From Terrimesophilobacter sp044464485 (GTDB taxonomy: Bacteria; Actinomycetota; Actinomycetes; Actinomycetales; Microbacteriaceae): a stretch of DNA of 64,000 bases. The notes beneath the pieces were generated by a model that saw nothing but the letters and a program-made list of their open reading frames with translations, was not told where the DNA came from and did not search any database. Below are positions 27,199-33,839 of the stretch, in pieces; the first letter of the stretch is position 1, and each line of letters begins with the position of its first letter. The stretch covers positions 1 to 64,000 of the forward strand of contig JBIQLG010000012.1 of NCBI GenBank assembly GCA_044464485.1. Direction: 5' to 3'. Position numbers and translations under genes: made by a program.

Positions 27199-28379
27199 AT
27201 TCCGCCATCCGGTGTGGGGCTCGGGGAAATCATCCGCCGGAACCATTCCGCGTCGGGCAACCGGCCGAGTATCGAACCGGCGACGATGGTGAGCAGCACA
27301 TAGGCGGTAGCAACCGGAGCGAGTTGAGGTTGCAGGCCAGCCCCCACGGCGAGTCCCGCGATGACGATGGAGAACTCGCCTCGGGGTGTGAGCGTGAGTC
27401 CCGTACGCCAGCGACCGAGAGGCCCGATCCCGGCATGGCGCGCCGCGAGGTATCCGCTCGCCGTCTTGGAGACGATCGTGGCCGCCGCGAGCGCGAGCGC
27501 GGGCAGAAACACCGGCCAGATCTCGGCCGGGTCCGTCGCGAGACCGAAGAAGACGAAGAAGATGGCCGCGAAGAGGTCGCGCAGCGGTGTGAGCAGTTGC
27601 ACTGCGTTGTGGGCCACCGGACCGGACAGCGCGATCCCGACCAGGAACGCCCCCACCGCCGCAGACACGTTCAGCTGATCGGCGAGCCCGCCGACGAGCA
27701 TGGTGAGCCCCAGAACACCCAGCAGGAGCGGCTCCGCGTGCTCGGCAGGAAAGAGCCTGGAGACCAGCCCTCCCCAACGCAGAGCCACGAGGAGGATGAC
27801 GAGCACCGCGCTCACCGCAATGACGACCGCGACGGCACCCTGGAGGAGCGCCGCGCCGAGGACGAGCGCCGACAGCACGGGCAGGTAGAAGGCCATGGCG
27901 AGGTCTTCGATGACGAGCACAGAAAGAATCGTCGGCGTTTCGCGGTTACCGATTCGCCCGAGGTCGCGAACGAGCTTTGCCACAACCCCGGATGACGACA
28001 CCCATGTGATTCCCGCGAGTGCGACGGCTGCGACCGGCCCCCAGCCGAGCAGGAGGGCGAATGCTGCGCCCGGCAAGGCATTGAAGACCGCGTCCAGAAA
28101 ACCGGCGAGCGTGGAGCGGCGGAGACTGCCGAGGAGTTCTGCTGCCGAGTATTCGAGACCGAGCATGACCAGGAGCAGGATCACGCCGATCTCAGAACCG
28201 ACCTGAAAAAAATCATTGCTCGCCGAGAGTGGAAGCGCCCCCCCCTTTCCGAACGCGAGTCCCGCAAGCAGGTACAGCGGGATGGGCGAAATTCCGAAAC
28301 GCAGGGCGATTCGCCCCAGCAGGCTCAAGCCGAGCAGCAGTGCGCCAACCTCAATGAGAAGGATTGTCGTGTTGTGCAC
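27159..28379 (-). CDS. Cation:proton antiporter (CPA2, KhtU/KefB-like)
   Basis: The 406-residue membrane protein has about twelve helices. Family features are LYLLAGLAFGKGG, LLLVMLGLEYSAAEL and LTPRGEFSIVIAGLA, the latter with the functional acidic and arginine residues. It follows, with a 17-bp gap, a small TrkA-C-containing subunit, the arrangement of the Bacillus KhtT-KhtU K+/H+ antiporter. It is likely a K+ efflux system responding to pH or ligand. No N-terminal start ambiguity is apparent. The 3' end overlaps the VIT1-like gene by 40 bp. Confidence 0.88.
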   Translation of the reverse strand: MHNTTILLIEVGALLLGLSLLGRIALRFGISPIPLYLLAGLAFGKGGALPLSASNDFFQVGSEIGVILLLVMLGLEYSAAELLGSLRRSTLAGFLDAVFNALPGAAFALLLGWGPVAAVALAGITWVSSSGVVAKLVRDLGRIGNRETPTILSVLVIEDLAMAFYLPVLSALVLGAALLQGAVAVVIAVSAVLVILLVALRWGGLVSRLFPAEHAEPLLLGVLGLTMLVGGLADQLNVSAAVGAFLVGIALSGPVAHNAVQLLTPLRDLFAAIFFVFFGLATDPAEIWPVFLPALALAAATIVSKTASGYLAARHAGIGPLGRWRTGLTLTPRGEFSIVIAGLAVGAGLQPQLAPVATAYVLLTIVAGSILGRLPDAEWFRRMISPSPTPDGGIQAVQSATSEPSR

Positions 28380-28396
28380 CGATTCGCCGCCGGTTC

Positions 28397-28891
28397 TCAG
28401 CCGGACGTGGCGACGATCAGGTCGGAAAGAGCATCCAACCCCGGCCGGGTGCCGACGACGATGAGCGCATCACCCGCCTCGATCAGAAAGTCCGGGCCCG
28501 GGGAAGGGATCACCTTCTTGTCGCGGACAACCGCCACGATCGACACGCCCGTTCGCGTGCGGGCTTTCGTGTCGCCAAGCGGTCTGCCGGCGTACACAGA
28601 ATCGACGGGGATGAGAACGTGCTCGGAAAACAGGCCTGCGGGGGCATCTGAGAGTTCGGTGAGCTTGCTGAGCAGTACGGAGGTGCCGAGCAACTCGGCA
28701 AGCGTCGCGGCTTCCGCGTCCGTGATGGGCATCGAAACGCGGCACGAGTCAGGATCGTCAAGGTCGAAAATCGCGAGTTCGCGCCGACCGTCGCGAAACG
28801 TGACGACCCCGATGCGACGGCCTCTCGCCGTGATGAGGTCGTGCCGAACCCCGATACCGGGAAGCTCGGTCTTTTCTATGCGTACACCCAC
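28397..28891 (-). CDS. Antiporter regulatory subunit with TrkA-C domain (KhtT-like)
   Basis: The 164-residue protein has an N-terminal region of about 75 residues and a C-terminal TrkA-C (RCK_C) ligand domain (VYAGRPLGDTKARTRTGVSI, then DFLIEAGDALIVVGTR). KhtT-type subunits gate the partner antiporter. It is cotranscribed with the downstream CPA2 gene. The GTG start lies 6 bases after TAGCTT on the minus strand, so it is probably leaderless. Confidence 0.88.
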   Translation of the reverse strand: MGVRIEKTELPGIGVRHDLITARGRRIGVVTFRDGRRELAIFDLDDPDSCRVSMPITDAEAATLAELLGTSVLLSKLTELSDAPAGLFSEHVLIPVDSVYAGRPLGDTKARTRTGVSIVAVVRDKKVIPSPGPDFLIEAGDALIVVGTRPGLDALSDLIVATSG

Positions 28892-28897
28892 GACTCA

Positions 28898-28903
28898 AAG
28901 CTA
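28898..28903 (-). promoter_or_regulatory. -10 box TAGCTT for the khtTU-like operon
   Basis: TAGCTT then six bases then the GTG start; no ribosome site is visible between, so a leaderless message is inferred. Confidence 0.5.
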
Positions 28904-29117
28904 TCAGTCGCTGTGCCTGTCCAGCAGGGCGGCGAGCGCGCCCGCGACAGGCGCAGCCCCATCCGACCAGTGGATAACTCCACCGCGATACCCGACCTAA
29001 AAGTTCCTTTGCACTTTCGTTAGCACTTTTGCCCGCCGGTGGGCACGTAAAATGACACCTCTTCGCAAGGATGTGTGCCGCGATGTGGACGTGACGCCCC
29101 GGGCGCCTTGGAATGAC

Positions 29118-29504
29118 TCATCTGGGCTCCAATCTGCCGGCTGCTTGCCCTGCGACGTCGCTCTTCTTCGCGCGGCTGCGGTTGCGGAGGCTGACGAGCA
29201 GTACGGTGAGGATCACGCCGATGATCATGATGCCCAGGTTGACGAGCCCGTAGGCCCAGATCTCGCCCTCATCGTAATGCAAGGGGAAACCTGTGGGGAA
29301 CGGTCCGAAAGCTCCCTTATCGGTGGCTCCGCCGAACCCGCCCTCACCCGCCATCCAGGCCACGAGGACGGCGAGTGTCTGGAACGTGAAGAGGATCGCC
29401 TCGATGACGAGATAGAGCAGCGTCGTGCTCAGCCGTGACCGGACGAAGAGTCCGATGAGGATCACGAGAACGGGGGTGACCAAGATGTTCATGAGGATGT
29501 CCAA
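29118..29504 (-). CDS. Small membrane protein of the TetR divergon, unknown function
   Basis: A protein of up to 128 residues with about three membrane segments (ILVTPVLVILIGLFV, a second helix near residues 28-50, and a third ending in VILTVLLVSL), followed by a basic C-terminal tail. Between helices 2 and 3 lies a Gly/Phe-rich exposed loop with GFPLHYDEGEIW. I do not recognise the family. The start could be TTG at 29504 or, better placed, ATG at 29492. It lies 49 bp behind another membrane gene and is probably cotranscribed with it under the TetR operator. Confidence 0.65.
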   Translation of the reverse strand: MDILMNILVTPVLVILIGLFVRSRLSTTLLYLVIEAILFTFQTLAVLVAWMAGEGGFGGATDKGAFGPFPTGFPLHYDEGEIWAYGLVNLGIMIIGVILTVLLVSLRNRSRAKKSDVAGQAAGRLEPR

Positions 29505-29553
29505 TCAGATGCGGAAGGTTGTATATCTCGTATTGACTTGCACGGTTGCACCT

Positions 29554-29979
29554 TTAGGTGAGCATCGTGAGGATGCAGGTGGTGAGCATGGTGAACCATC
29601 CGAGTGCTCCAACGATCGCGTGGAGCGCGGGCACGGGGCGCGAGAACCCGAGCACGTCTTTCGCCGCCGCGGCGTAGCTGCCGACCTGCGCGACGCGGTG
29701 GCGCGCGCGGTAGCTCGCGAACATGAGCAGGTCTCCGAAGACCTGTCCGGCGGTGATGATGGCGAACCCGGACCAGGCGATCCAGGACTGCATCGTGAGG
29801 AGGAAGACAAGCCAGATCACGATGCTCGCACTCTGCAACGAGACGTGGGTCGCGATCTTCTTCGACGGGAAGCCAGTGCCGCGATGGCGCCGCCAGGCCA
29901 TGAGCGATGTCACGCCGAGGATCGCCGTGACCGTGAGGAGCACGAGCACGAGGACTGCGAAGAAGACGATGGCTGACAT
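29554..29979 (-). CDS. Four-helix membrane protein divergent from TetR regulator, unknown function
   Basis: The 141-residue protein has four predicted membrane helices. Two histidines sit near helix starts (KIATHVSLQS and PALHAIVGALGWFTM), which resembles but does not prove a heme or quinone membrane protein. No family is recognised. I chose the ATG at 29979; a GTG at 29985 is also possible. The gene diverges from the TetR regulator across a 13/15-matched inverted repeat, so it is the prime candidate for the regulated target. Confidence 0.65.
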   Translation of the reverse strand: MSAIVFFAVLVLVLLTVTAILGVTSLMAWRRHRGTGFPSKKIATHVSLQSASIVIWLVFLLTMQSWIAWSGFAIITAGQVFGDLLMFASYRARHRVAQVGSYAAAAKDVLGFSRPVPALHAIVGALGWFTMLTTCILTMLT

Positions 29980-29990
29980 ACCCACACCAT

Positions 29991-30026
29991 ACTATGATCT
30001 TAGTGGAAAGTCACTACGTTCATAGT
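29991..30026. promoter_or_regulatory. TetR-type operator in the divergent promoter region
   Basis: ACTATGATCTTAGTG (29991-30005) and CACTACGTTCATAGT (30012-30026) form an inverted repeat matching at 13 of 15 positions around a 6-base centre. It covers almost the whole gap between the two divergent genes and touches both predicted -10 boxes, so one repressor could control both directions. Confidence 0.75.
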
Positions 30027-30031
30027 AGACT
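30026..30031 (+). promoter_or_regulatory. -10 box TAGACT for the tetR gene, leaderless start inferred
   Basis: TAGACT is followed by six bases and the ATG of the regulator. It overlaps the right end of the operator. Confidence 0.6.
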
Positions 30032-30037
30032 GGGATC

Positions 30038-30607
30038 ATGACCAACAACCGAGAGCGTGTTATCGCCGCAGCCATCGAACTGCTGGCGAGCGGCGGCATC
30101 CGTGCGCTGACCCATCTGCGAGTGGACGACCGCGCTGGCCTCTCCAAGGGGTCCACCTCCAACTCATTCCGCACCCGCGAGGCGCTGCTGCTCGGCGTCA
30201 CCGAGCACATGGTCGCGAGCGAACGGCCCGAGATCGCCACCGGCTTCGTCGTTGCCACACCCGATGAGCTCGCCGGGTCGCTGACGGCGCTCTATAACTA
30301 CCTGGTCGGCCCATCGCGCACGATCACAGCTGCCCGCCTCGCTCTCATCGTCGAAGCGGGACATGACGAGGCGGTCCGCTCAGCTCTCGCGGCGGGACGG
30401 GTCGGGATCGAGAGCTTGATTCTCCCCGCGCTCGTCGCACTCGGCGCGCCAGACTCCCTGCTCGGTGTACAGCTGATCGCAACTTGCTTCGAGGGCCTGT
30501 TCCTGCACGAGATCGGGCAACACGCCCAGGTCGACGCGGAATCGATCATTGCGGCCACGGTACGCACCATCTTCACCCCGTCGACGAGTCCGCACACTGA
30601 AGGCTGA
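30038..30607 (+). CDS. TetR family transcriptional regulator
   Basis: Residues 5-50 are the TetR helix-turn-helix (AAAIELLASGGIRALT then GLSKGSTSNSFRTREAL). The C-terminal domain is an alpha-helical ligand domain with no recognised specificity. At 189 residues it is normal for the family. It probably represses itself and the divergent membrane-protein genes through the operator in the 58-bp gap. The block sits beside tRNA-Lys and degraded DNA, so recent acquisition is possible. Confidence 0.88.
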   Translation: MTNNRERVIAAAIELLASGGIRALTHLRVDDRAGLSKGSTSNSFRTREALLLGVTEHMVASERPEIATGFVVATPDELAGSLTALYNYLVGPSRTITAARLALIVEAGHDEAVRSALAAGRVGIESLILPALVALGAPDSLLGVQLIATCFEGLFLHEIGQHAQVDAESIIAATVRTIFTPSTSPHTEG

Positions 30608-30934
30608 AGGTCGGGTCTTCTGGAGCCGTGCACGACGAAACCCCTCGGAATACAAGACCGAGTTGTTCGCTCGCACCGAGGTGCGGTTATCGCTCGCTCT
30701 CACTGAGCATCGCTTCGAGCAGTTCGGCTGCGCGGTCGCCACCGCTGAAGGATTGCAGCTCCGCGCCGGCGCGATCCGCTTCGGTGCGAAGGACGAATCA
30801 CCGAGTACGAGGGTTATGGCCGATTCAAGTGCCGACAGAGCGTTGGACGCTGGAAGCCTTGGCCGCGAACGCAGACAAGGCCGGAACAACCACCAACGAC
30901 TCTGTTGGCAAGGGTTCACGCCTGGTGCGTCAGG
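30608..30934. other. Degraded DNA between tetR and tRNA-Lys
   Basis: No intact gene is supported over these 327 bp. On the minus strand an open frame from 30797 to the TAA at 30687 reads like the C-terminus of a real protein (GAELQSFSGGDRAAELLEAM), but it has an in-frame stop just upstream and no start. Longer open frames here run through the tRNA and are not credible. I read it as a gene remnant. Confidence 0.4.
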
Positions 30935-31007
30935 TGGGCCCCGTGGGGCTCGAACCCACGACCCAAGGATTAAAAGTCCTTTGCTCTACCAACTGAGCTA
31001 GAGGCCC
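30935..31007 (-). tRNA. tRNA-Lys (anticodon TTT)
   Basis: On the minus strand a complete 73-nt cloverleaf is visible. The acceptor GGGCCTC pairs with GGGGCCC (one G-U pair), the D arm contains AGTTGGTA, the anticodon loop is CTTTTAA, and the T loop is TTCGAGC in a CCCAC/GTGGG stem. The CCA end is not fully encoded (ACC then TG). A TAGATT -10 box lies just upstream. Confidence 0.97.
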
Positions 31008-31041
31008 GCACAATAAATCTATCGGTCTCAGACGGTACACG

Positions 31042-31078
31042 AAAAACCGGCCCGTCACCGGGTGGGGTGACGAGCCGG
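31042..31078 (-). terminator. Intrinsic terminator on the minus strand with no gene in front of it
   Basis: A 13-bp stem (31047-31059 with 31066-31078, one G-U pair) with a 6-base loop is followed on the minus strand by TTTTT (31046-31042). This is a strong terminator pointing towards tRNA-Lys. The DNA in front of it holds only a plus-strand dipZ fragment, so the gene it once served seems to be gone. Confidence 0.8.
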
Positions 31079-31526
31079 TCCGGGGGAGCAACTGCCTCCA
31101 CCCACCGAGGTCACCGATACCACCCCAACGCACAGTACGACGCCGGAAACCTATTTGAGCCCCAATAAGGCGAGCAACTTCGGGGGAAGCGAGAAGTATT
31201 CCGCGCTTACTCGGTCGTTTGCATACCCCCGAACCCTGGCCCCGGACTCCGTCGCTCTTCAGGGAAAATGGTTGCTGGACGGCCAGTACATTACGCCCAG
31301 GGACGGCGCCGCGGGGATTCGACTCAACTACCAAGCGAAAACTGTGCGGATGGTTCTGGCGGGCGAGGGCGAAGTGACGGTCGTCACCGACGGCGCATCA
31401 CGCACCATCTCGGTGAGCGGAACTCCGAAGTCGTACGAATTGATTCCTGCGGGAAGCGAGTCTTCGGGAGAGCTCGAGGTGCGCGTGAGTCGCGGGGTGC
31501 AGGCGTTCTCGTTCACCTTCGGATAG
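31071..31526 (+). pseudogene. 3' fragment of a dipZ-like (CcdA-thioredoxin) gene
   Basis: The translation contains TTPETYLSPNKASNFGG, FAYPRTLAPDSVALQGKWLL and ends VQAFSFTFG. This is the pattern of the C-terminal carbohydrate-binding-like domain of actinobacterial DipZ proteins, which are normally about 550-700 residues with a CcdA membrane part and a thioredoxin domain. Here about 150 codons remain, the frame is cut by TGA at 31068-31070, and no proper start exists (only a TTG at 31155). It is a truncated remnant ending just before the next gene's promoter. Confidence 0.75.
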
Positions 31527-31534
31527 CGCTCGCA

Positions 31535-31540
31535 TAGTGT
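31535..31540 (+). promoter_or_regulatory. -10 box TAGTGT for the following unknown gene
   Basis: TAGTGT then seven bases then GTG at 31548, which decides that start over the GTG at 31539 that the box itself overlaps. Confidence 0.5.
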
Positions 31541-31547
31541 GGAGAAC

Positions 31548-32177
31548 GTGAACGAGCAGTTTCATAAACCAACCCAGTTCTCGGGCTCCAGGTTTGAGGA
31601 GTTCGAGGGCGGCATGGACCCCGCCCACATCAGTAGGGTGGCGCATGAAACAGCTCAGGCTCTGCTCTCCCGCGTGCGAGGAAATCCTGATCCGGATGTC
31701 GTCGAGCGCCTTGTCGCGTACACCGATGTGCAGGGAATCGATGCTGTCGCGGAGCTGTGGGCGCGCGCGAGTGCGCGCAGCCTGCCCGGCGCTCTGTGGC
31801 GCATGTATTTGCTGCGCGTGGTCATCCGGCAGAATCCTTCCGACATGAGCCTTCTGTTTCACCGTGGCAGCGAGGCCGCCGCGTCAATCGACCACGTCGT
31901 CGCCGGGGCGACGGAGCCGGCCGGTCCCACAGAAATCGTTCAGCTCGCCGACCAGATCCTCCGAGGACTGTTCCAGGGGGATTTTGCCATCGCGCTCGAA
32001 CGCGCCGCCGCCTTTTGCCGTCTTGCCTCAGCGGGGGCGACGTCCGTGGCGGACGACGCGGAAGCAGGCAACCCTGAGCACGCGACCGCCCTGACCACGC
32101 AGGCGCTGCGCTTTTCGGAGCTCGCGGCGGAACTCGTCGCGTGTGCTCGCTTGTGGCGAACGGACAGCCTCGATTAG
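31548..32177 (+). CDS. Conserved helical protein of unknown function
   Basis: The 209-residue product is soluble and helix-rich (HISRVAHETAQALLSRVRG, then VERLVAYTDVQGIDAVAELW), with an even mix of acidic and Ala/Leu residues and no membrane segment or known motif. I do not recognise the family. It precedes an ECF sigma/anti-sigma pair by 170 bp, but there is no evidence of a shared role. The start is set by a TAGTGT box 7 bases upstream. Confidence 0.75.
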   Translation: MNEQFHKPTQFSGSRFEEFEGGMDPAHISRVAHETAQALLSRVRGNPDPDVVERLVAYTDVQGIDAVAELWARASARSLPGALWRMYLLRVVIRQNPSDMSLLFHRGSEAAASIDHVVAGATEPAGPTEIVQLADQILRGLFQGDFAIALERAAAFCRLASAGATSVADDAEAGNPEHATALTTQALRFSELAAELVACARLWRTDSLD

Positions 32178-32349
32178 GTGAATCGTGGGCGAGAAGGTCG
32201 CTGCACGGTTAGAATCGAGTGGTTCGAAAGAGCCAGCGTCGGGCCGCAGTAACCCCGGGCTCCAATATTCGCCGCTTCGAGCGGCCTCGCGCCGAGAGGC
32301 GTTCTGCGGCCCGGCCAATCCAAACCGCTCGCGGCAACGAACCAGTTTT

Positions 32350-33063
32350 ATGCTCACCGCGCTACTTGAGTCGGATGTTGCAGAGGAGCGCCGGTCGGCG
32401 CAGAAATTTGAGAAGCTTGTTCTCGTGCCACGCGACTCTGCCTCGGACTCCGACAGGAGGAGCGTTGGCGCGCGCCGAGAAACTGATGCCGATAGCGATG
32501 CTGCGGTAACGGATCTGGGGGCGCGCCTGGATGCCCTCGTCGCGCGCGTCGCCACGGGAGACCAGGCGTCATTCGGCGAGCTGTACGACCTGATCACCCC
32601 GCGGTTGCTCGGACTGATCAAACGAATTCTGGTTGATCACGCTCAATCCGAGGAAGTTGTTCAGGAAGTTTTGTTGGAAATTTGGCAGAGTGCGACACGG
32701 TTTGATCGTACGAAGGGTTCTGCGCTCTCGTGGATGCTGACGATGGCGCACCGGAGAGCGATTGACCGGGTGCGTTCCTCGCAGGCCGGGCGGGACCGCG
32801 ATGTGAAGGTCGGCATCCGTGACACGCCGCGGGAATTCGATCAGGTTTCTGAATCGGTGGAATTGAGAATCGAAAGCGAAAGGGTGAGGGTTGCCATGGC
32901 GAGTTTGACGGATCTGCAGCGTCAGGCGCTCGACCTCGCCTACTTCGGCGGATACACGCACACAGAAGTCGCCGAATTGCTCAGCGTTCCGCTCGGCACG
33001 GTGAAGACCCGACTGCGTGACGGAATGATGCGGCTGCGTGACGAATTGGGGGTCGCATCATGA
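32350..33063 (+). CDS. ECF RNA polymerase sigma factor (SigK-like)
   Basis: Region 2 is visible as ELYDLITPRLLGLIKRILVD through SAEEVV-like QSEEVVQEVLLEIW and WMLTMAHRRAIDRVRS. Region 4 is LTDLQRQALDLAYFGGYTHTEVAELLS. The pair with an RskA-type gene downstream (ATGA overlap) marks it as a SigK-type factor released by regulated proteolysis of its anti-sigma. The start is uncertain: ATG at 32350 gives 237 residues, about 40-50 longer than usual, and a GTG at 32425 is possible. A TAGAAT box at 32210-32215 may be its promoter. Confidence 0.85.
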   Translation: MLTALLESDVAEERRSAQKFEKLVLVPRDSASDSDRRSVGARRETDADSDAAVTDLGARLDALVARVATGDQASFGELYDLITPRLLGLIKRILVDHAQSEEVVQEVLLEIWQSATRFDRTKGSALSWMLTMAHRRAIDRVRSSQAGRDRDVKVGIRDTPREFDQVSESVELRIESERVRVAMASLTDLQRQALDLAYFGGYTHTEVAELLSVPLGTVKTRLRDGMMRLRDELGVAS

Positions 33064-33755
33064 GCCTCACACCCCGTGAACAGGCGGAAGTCGAAGCGGC
33101 CCTCGGCTTGAACGTCGAACCCGTCGCTCCCTCCCCGCAGCTCAAGGACGCTGTCATGGCCAGAATCGCCGTGACGCCTCAGCTTGCTCCGGAAGGCGAA
33201 CCTGCGGCGGAGCAGGTAGTTGAGGGCGCGACGGAGGCATCCGTTGCTGCAATCGCGCCCCACGGGAAGGCGTCGCGGACGGCGCAGGCCCGGTGGTTTT
33301 CGCGGCCGATAGGCGTGCTCGTTGCGGCAGCGGCCGCCGCGGTCATTTTTGTGGGCGGCACTCTGGTGGGAGTGGGGTTTTCGGGCAATCGAACGGTCGA
33401 CCTTGAGGCGCAGAGTCTTGCGGCGCTCACGTCAGCGGTCGACCTTCAGCGTGCCTCCGCACCCATTGCCGGTGGCGGCGAGGCAACGCTCATTTGGTCG
33501 CTGGATCAACGCAAGTCCGCCATTCTCGTGAACAACCTTCCCGCGCTTTCCAGCGGCAAGACGTATCAGCTCTGGTACATCGGGCATGACGGTCCGATTC
33601 CCGCTGGAACGTTTGAAGCGAGCAGTTCGTCGACGACCTGGCGCGTGCTCGATGGCGCCATGAGCGCCGGTGACACCGTGGGGGTCACGGTGGAGCCTGC
33701 TGGCGGGTCGCCGGCGCCAACCACCGATCCGATCGTGGCTATCGCCAGTTCCTGA
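33060..33755 (+). CDS. RskA-type anti-sigma factor
   Basis: The 231-residue protein has a cytoplasmic N-terminal region of about 80 residues, one membrane helix (GVLVAAAAAAVIFVGGTLVG) and an extracytoplasmic RskA C-terminal domain (LPALSSGKTYQLWYIGHDG, ending near PTTDPIVAIASS). It should hold the neighbouring sigma factor at the membrane. The cytoplasmic part has no histidine/cysteine zinc-anti-sigma motif and is low in recognisable similarity. Start and previous stop overlap as ATGA. Confidence 0.85.
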   Translation: MSLTPREQAEVEAALGLNVEPVAPSPQLKDAVMARIAVTPQLAPEGEPAAEQVVEGATEASVAAIAPHGKASRTAQARWFSRPIGVLVAAAAAAVIFVGGTLVGVGFSGNRTVDLEAQSLAALTSAVDLQRASAPIAGGGEATLIWSLDQRKSAILVNNLPALSSGKTYQLWYIGHDGPIPAGTFEASSSSTTWRVLDGAMSAGDTVGVTVEPAGGSPAPTTDPIVAIASS

Positions 33756-33803
33756 TGTTGCCGACTGCGGCTGAGCGTCGCTCCGCTCACAGCGCGCACG
33801 CAT

Positions 33804-33824
33804 ATTACTAGCTAAGCTAGTAAT
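33804..33824. promoter_or_regulatory. Perfect 21-base palindrome upstream of the TIGR01777 gene
   Basis: ATTACTAGCT-A-AGCTAGTAAT is a perfect 10-bp inverted repeat around one base, followed at 33830-33837 by a further half-site-like TTAGCTAG. The size and symmetry suit a MarR- or TetR-class repressor. No such gene is adjacent, so the regulator would act in trans. Confidence 0.7.
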
Positions 33825-33839
33825 GTCTTTAGCTAGGGA

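Noticed and set aside
28968..28980. Single DnaA-box-like GTGGATAA in the gap after the khtT-like gene
   Set aside because: One isolated near-match without neighbours, AT-rich DNA or dnaA/dnaN genes does not support an origin.
30549..31001. 150-codon plus-strand frame ending in RTHDPRIKSPLLYQLS
   Set aside because: Its end is a translation of the tRNA-Lys gene in antisense, a well-known annotation artefact.
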